Below are positions 59,391 through 64,000 of a stretch of DNA of 64,000 bases, in pieces. Location: NCBI RefSeq assembly GCF_963583255.1, contig NC_084809.1, positions 873,001 through 937,000 of the forward strand, written 5' to 3'. The position numbers were made by a program, and so were the translations under genes. The notes beneath the pieces are model-generated. The model saw only the letters and a program-made list of their open reading frames with translations. It was not told the origin of the DNA and did no database searches. This DNA comes from Pyrus communis. Its lineage: Eukaryota; Streptophyta; Magnoliopsida; Rosales; Rosaceae. Within the stretch, counting starts at the first letter, position 1; each line of letters starts with the position of its first letter.

Positions 59391-60300
59391 TTAGAGAATT
59401 GAAATTGAAAATTTGAGCTGTTTCTCAAAGCTTAATTACAATTTGGGTTGTTTTATTAGCGGTTATATATGTAACAATTTGCAACATGTACTCTTAATCA
59501 CAGTTTCATAGTCTTTTTATTCAAATGTTGTTACAATTGGCTAGAGTGCAAGTCTTGGCGCAACGAAAAAGTTCAGTTGTAGAAATAGTCTATTTGCAAA
59601 GTAAAGTTAAGCTACGTACGATACATGTCCTCTCGACCCTTGCAAAGCAGGGAGACGTGTTGGCTTGTGTTGTTGCAATTGGCTAGTTTCTGCATAAGAT
59701 TACTTGAATTCTCTTGACAAAACGATGTTCTATTATGCTCTTAACTTACAAGAAGGGATTCGAACTTAGTACAAGAAGCAGGCACAATATTGTAACTAAC
59801 TCACATAACCCACTATGGATATGTTGCCTGAATTGAAGCCCTAGTTTAGTACTGAGGTGATTATAAAAATAGTGGCTATCAAAAAAAACTAGGAGCTTTT
59901 TTATGTTTGGTAAACAGTTAGCTTCAGTTTTTTTTCACAGTTTTGGGTAAAAAAAAGCCAAAAACACAAAGCTGCAAAACCCAGCTTTGAAAAACCAGCT
60001 TTTTTTCACATCTGTTTTACATAAAAGTTTATCAAACATTATAATACTGTTTTTTTTTTTTTTTTAAAGTACTTTTACAAAAAAGTTTACCAAACACTCT
60101 GCTGTTTATTTCAGAGCTGCTTATTCTCACAGCACAGCAAAAACAGCTTTTTTTCAAAGCACATCAATACCAAACCAGCTGAAGTTGTCTTTGTTGAAAG
60201 ATGTACCAATTATTGGCAAATGAAATAAATCAATTGATAACACTATTATCTAGTTGAAGCGTTGAAGCAAACCCAAAATTTGAGCCTTTCTTTCTTCAGC
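59391..60300. other. Spacer with a MITE; no LHT last exon found
   Basis: The TLC gene 3' UTR, then a MITE at 59888-60185. I searched the minus strand for the missing final exon of the LHT1-like gene (LPC..WL then a membrane segment and a KFYS-type end) and did not see it. Confidence 0.5.
59888..60185. mobile_element. hAT-like MITE with AGCTTTTT/AAAAAGCT-type repeats
   Basis: The left part has GGAGCTTTTTTATGTTTGGT then AAACAGTTAGCTTCAG. The right part has AAAACAGCTTTTTTTCAAAG then ACCAAACCAGCTGAAG, reading as approximate inverted copies. Many internal AAAGCTGCAAAACCCAGC/CAGAGCTGC motifs are present. This pattern is common for short hAT-derived elements in eudicots. No transposase. Confidence 0.55.
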
Positions 60301-60328
60301 AATATTCTTCTTCCTCCCAACTGGTAGG

Positions 60329-60757
60329 ATGTCGAAGTCCGTCATTCCTAACCGAAACCAAGAGACAGATGGAAAACCTCGTTTTCGTGGCACTTATTCG
60401 TCACATAAGCTTGCAGCCACATATAATGCATTGATTTTACAGAGTATACTAGTTTTGTTCGTGTGTGTGACAAGTTTGTTAATTGTAGAAGTGGTATTCC
60501 TTGGCCTGAAGTATGATATTCCGGAAACCTCCGATAGGCGAGACGATCATCAGCAGGACGCCGAGTATGATGCAAATCTGAAACCGAGGACAGCAATTGT
60601 TAATGGAGGTCTGGTTTTACCACCTCTGAACGAAAGAAGTTACGTACGTACCCAGTTAATAAACCACGATAGGCTAAACTTGCGCGGTTTCTTGATGGCT
60701 AGCCATATAATGCACGGGAGCTTGAAGAAGGAAATCAAACGGAGAGTGAGTGAGTGA
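60329..60757 (+). CDS. Unrecognised 142-aa protein with one membrane segment
   Basis: A single-exon frame with ATG at 60329 in fair context (GTAGGATGTCG), stop at 60755. I do not recognise the family. One hydrophobic span (ILQSILVLFVCVTSLLIVEV, about residues 36-55) suggests a single-pass membrane protein, with a basic N-terminal side (KPRFRGTYSSHKLAATYN) and a charged C-terminal side rich in D, R and Q. There is no signal peptide. It is convergent with, and ends 10 bp short of, the stop of the truncated LHT1-like frame, exactly where the transporter's last exon would be expected. It could be a genuine small gene, a transposon-captured fragment or chance; expression data would decide. Confidence 0.4.
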   Translation: MSKSVIPNRNQETDGKPRFRGTYSSHKLAATYNALILQSILVLFVCVTSLLIVEVVFLGLKYDIPETSDRRDDHQQDAEYDANLKPRTAIVNGGLVLPPLNERSYVRTQLINHDRLNLRGFLMASHIMHGSLKKEIKRRVSE

Positions 60758-60766
60758 GATTTAAAC

Positions 60767-62547
60767 TTAGATTTGACTGCATACAAAGAGACGGACAGAC
60801 TTGGGACTTACATAGTATGATGTTGGGGAATAAGCAAATCCTCCGAGGAATCCCATGATACCACTGAAGAAGGGAAAGGTCATTCCGACGACCATTGTGA
60901 ACGCTGAAATATCACACACGAAGAACATCAATTCACGCGACGTAATACACTCAGTAATCACATAACGGAGGTAAGTCCGTTCTCAAACTCACCAACGTAT
61001 ATGTTCCTAGTAACAAAGCGAAGCTTCGTTGTGGGCCGAAAATGCAGTTTCTTCACCAACACAGTTTCTATCATGTCAAATACTGGCATTGCAAATAGCT
61101 GCATTGCAACAAGATTTGATCAAAATCGAACCGAATGATCAAGCTTACCAAGAGCAGACCTCTGGTACAAATTTACCTGATAACCCCCAATGATATGGAT
61201 GATAACAAACATGTTTGCTGTTACAATGAGCCATCCGGGTTTCTCTAACGAGATTAGGATGTTGTCCTCCACCGTGTTCCCAAAAGTGTAATATCCGATG
61301 AAAGCCACCGGAAAATAGCACAAGGCCACCACTATATAGGCGATCACCACCCCTCTCCACATAGCATACTTCGATGGCTTTTCTGGAGAAGTGGGGAGTG
61401 TAGCTTGGATCTCCAAAACCACGTTGTGGCCTGCATAAGCAAAAGCTACCTGTCCCAAGGCGTTGAAGAAGTTGAAGACTGTCCCCGACGTGCTTCGAGC
61501 TTTGTACCCGTACTCTACGTCTGGCTGAACACCCTTGTGGATTGAAGTAGTCCATGCTATGGTAGAGTAACTGCGACCAACACAATGACAATCAATTTTG
61601 TTTTAAGTAGAAATTCTCTGTGCAAGACATCTGTTTCTTATGTACCTTAGTGACATCACCGCCGCGGCTAATGAGATGCCGGAGATGGAGTTGAAGTTGG
61701 GGAGATGGGAGAGGACAAATTCCACGGAGGCAAAGATCATGATGAAGTAGGTGAGCTTGATGGGATCCTTGTCTTTCTTCACTATCTTATGGATCTTCTG
61801 CAGGGATTGTCCACCGGTGACCATGTACAAAATGTTAACACCAACTTCGCATACGAGCTGCTGAGGCACCACAATCCAGAGGCCAAGCTTTTCGCCGAAG
61901 GCGTGTTGCCCTAGCTCGTGGTACCTATCGAACCGCTTGCCGGGAACCATTTCATGCATCTCAACCATTTGCCACAACGTGAACAAAGTGATCACCCATG
62001 AGAGCACCATTACAACACATCCTGGACCCCTGAAATGAATGAAACGAGCAATTAAAAGCTTGTCTGCGGTTTAGTCCAGTTGGTCAGGGCAGTGTGCTCG
62101 CCGAAATATACCATCCGAGATTGGACATTGCAAAGGGAAGACCTAGGACACCAGCTCCAACCATGGAATTGACATTGTGGAAAGCTGCGTACCACCAATT
62201 TGCATTCCTTGATGAAGTAATTGGAAGCCAATCATTTATTTCCTTCTGCTTCCTTACCTTTTCATCATCACTGATCTGCTGCCGCATCTCCGGTTTCTCG
62301 TCCACCTGCGGTTCAGCACACAATTCTCAAAACAAATCGATTCGCAAGCCAAATGTAACCCGAATGCATCAAAATCCAGTCAAACTCAAGAACATATGAA
62401 CACGGTCCTTGAAGGCAATATAAACCAGTCTTCTATATGCGTATGTGCGTGCGCGAGCGTGTGTAACCACGGAAAGAGAAAGGAGAGAGAGAGACTTACA
62501 TTGTTGGGGTTGGAAGAATTTCCGTCAGTCGGAGCTTGAACTACCAT
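60767..62547 (-). CDS. LHT1-like amino acid transporter lacking the final exon
   Basis: Minus-strand exons: 62547-62500, 62305-62112, 62029-61646, 61570-61177, 61098-60993 and 60903-60812; total 1218 nt (406 codons) in phase 0. The frame then meets a perfect donor GTAAGT at 60811, and reading through gives a 14-residue tail to a stop at 60767. The protein is a lysine/histidine transporter (AAAP family; proton-coupled uptake at the plasma membrane): [95 protein letters not shown] and [20 protein letters not shown]. Arabidopsis LHT1 (At5g40780) continues for about 55 residues (LPC..WL plus the last two membrane spans), and these are not found downstream. Either the copy is truncated, or the last exon lies where I could not recognise it. 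Confidence 0.8.
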
Positions 62548-64000
62548 AGTTGCAGAGAGTAGCTAAGGCTTGGCTTCGAGTCTTGCAGGAATTGGATCCA
62601 GAATTTAATATAATTACGGATGGGAAGTGAAATATATTTAAGCATTTTTTGGTCAACGACAACGACGACCCGTATAACTTAAGCTCACTTGAGGTTGGTA
62701 TAATTTTGTCACAGGAATAACGCCATTCGGCCAGCCGAAATTGACTTCTTTGACCTCGCTTATGTCGATATTTCTGTTTGCTTTATTGCCGGGATTTATG
62801 ACTGGGTCCAATATTTCAGTGGGTAAAGTGATGGATTTTTACCCATGTGTTCCGGATTCAAAATTATTCGTTTTCTTAATTATTGTAATAGTTTTAATTT
62901 TTTTTTTTAATAATAATAATTTTTTAAGAATAAATTATGGTTGGGATAAGAAAATAGTCGGCATTTTTCATAATTCTGTTAAATTTTTTGTTAGTTTGGT
63001 AACTTGTTGCGTGTGGTTTTCGTATTTTGTCGGTGTGAGTGTTATATGAATTACAAAATTATAAATAAAAATAAATTTTTATATATTAAACTTCTTTATG
63101 TTTGTATTTGTATTTTTATTTTATTTTAATCAATTTGGCTACATCAACTAGTCAATGAGTCCACATCCATAAAGTATTCAAACTAACAATGCTCCACGTT
63201 TCGTAAAGTTCAAAGACCAAACCCAAATGGAATTGAGTTCAGGGGTCAAAATTAAGGACATGGATTCTCTGCCCTTTCATTTTCGGTGACCTTCCATGTT
63301 CTTTTGTTTTATGTGATCACGGTTAAATCACGTCAACATTTTATATTATTTTTTTATAAAGATAATAAGACAAAAATGAATAATAATATAAAATGTTGAC
63401 GTGTCTTAACCGTGATCACACAAACAGAAAAACACCATAAATGAGAGCGGGCAGACAATCCTTGTCCCAAAATTAAAGTTGAGTAATAGTTTAAGGACTA
63501 TATGTACAATTAACTCTATATATATATACCTCGTTTCCTGCGACGACTTTGACTGTTTGTACAAATAGCTTGGTTTTTTTTTTTTTTTTAGGTAAACATA
63601 TAGCTTGTTCTTTTCAACACAAAATTGTTTTCAATCTTCAATACCAACACGCATTGATTAAGCATGCATATTTAACGCGGTACGCAATCCACAAAAATGA
63701 GAACCCTATTTCATTGATGTTGAATATAAATGAATCAAGGTATCAGATAGACGGGCTAAAGGTTCACTTCTAACAAAATCAATTTATAACTTATTAATTA
63801 CCACATCTTAAAGGTATAAAGTTTTATTACAAAAAGTCTTGATGTTAATTGAAGTGAGGTTAAGGTATTTAAACTTTTCTTTGCTCAGAGAGAAGGCCGA
63901 TTTAGTATATTTCAGCAATACTAACATACAATGCAAAAATACACACCGAGAACGCGTGTTATATAAGTTTTCTTCTGGTTAACTCCGCTGGCACTTCGTT
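62548..64000. other. LHT upstream region and AT-rich flank with hairpin MITE
   Basis: 62548-62700 is leader and promoter of the LHT1-like gene. Beyond this is AT-rich DNA with a hairpin MITE at 63310-63423. I see no gene up to the window edge. Confidence 0.55.
63310..63423. mobile_element. Foldback MITE, near-perfect 40-bp arms
   Basis: Left arm 63311-63350 (TGTGATCACGGTTAAATCAC then GTCAACATTTTATATTATT) is matched by the inverted right arm 63380-63421 (…AATATAAAATGTTGACGTGT then CTTAACCGTGATCACA) with two or three differences. The high arm identity suggests a fairly recent insertion or a hairpin under selection. Confidence 0.8.

Noticed and set aside
1..64000. CRISPR arrays, operons, phage or bacterial mobile elements
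   Set aside because: None is present; gene structure throughout is plant nuclear.

Overview
This window is plant nuclear DNA. It has intron-rich genes with canonical GT-AG splicing, AT-rich intergenic DNA full of small transposon relics, and proteins of clearly eudicot type. The sequence style suggests a woody eudicot, perhaps Rosaceae, but I could not test that. Gene models were built by reading exons by eye and checking that phases close. The 13 numbered models below are multi-exon unless stated; splice points may be off by a base.

Layout. 0-7 kb is gene-free and holds hairpin MITEs, tandem duplications and decayed LTR sequence. 7.0-10.7 kb (+) is an ankyrin-repeat protein. 11.06-11.92 kb (-) is a gutted mitochondrial ribosome recycling factor gene. 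13.3-17.6 kb (+) is a RAD21.1/SYN2-type cohesin kleisin. 18.5-18.85 kb (+) is a frameshifted relic of an organellar ribosomal protein L13 gene. 18.97-20.27 kb (-) is a phosducin-like thioredoxin-fold protein, divergent from COP9 signalosome subunit 3 (20.6-23.4 kb, +) across a 358-bp shared promoter. 24.6-27.4 kb (-) is a plastid-type SET/Rubisco-LSMT-like protein. 30.1-32.4 kb (+) is mitochondrial cytochrome c1. 36.4 and 41.6 kb (+) are two single-exon paralogues of an uncharacterised plant family. 49.1-51.5 kb (-) is thymidylate kinase. 53.3-57.3 kb (+) is a GTE/BET bromodomain factor. 58.6-59.4 kb (+) is a single-exon TLC-domain membrane protein. 60.3-60.8 kb (+) is an unrecognised 142-codon ORF. 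60.8-62.5 kb (-) is an LHT1-like amino acid transporter that lacks its last exon.

From memory of Arabidopsis gene order, the set ankyrin / thioredoxin-fold / CSN3 / SET / GTE / TLC matches At5g14230-At5g14285, and RAD21.1 / cytochrome c1 / unknown gene / LHT1 matches At5g40780-At5g40840. The window therefore looks like a less fractionated ancestral block that Arabidopsis split between duplicated segments.

The genes are mostly housekeeping (proteostasis, chromatin, respiration, nucleotide supply) and do not form an operon-like system. The most noteworthy items are the thymidylate kinase intron with TG instead of AG at its 3' end, the truncated LHT1-like gene, the paired relics of mitochondrial translation genes around RAD21.1, the unusual SET domain, the tandem Helitron-like elements, and a 21/27-bp minisatellite that is open on both strands.
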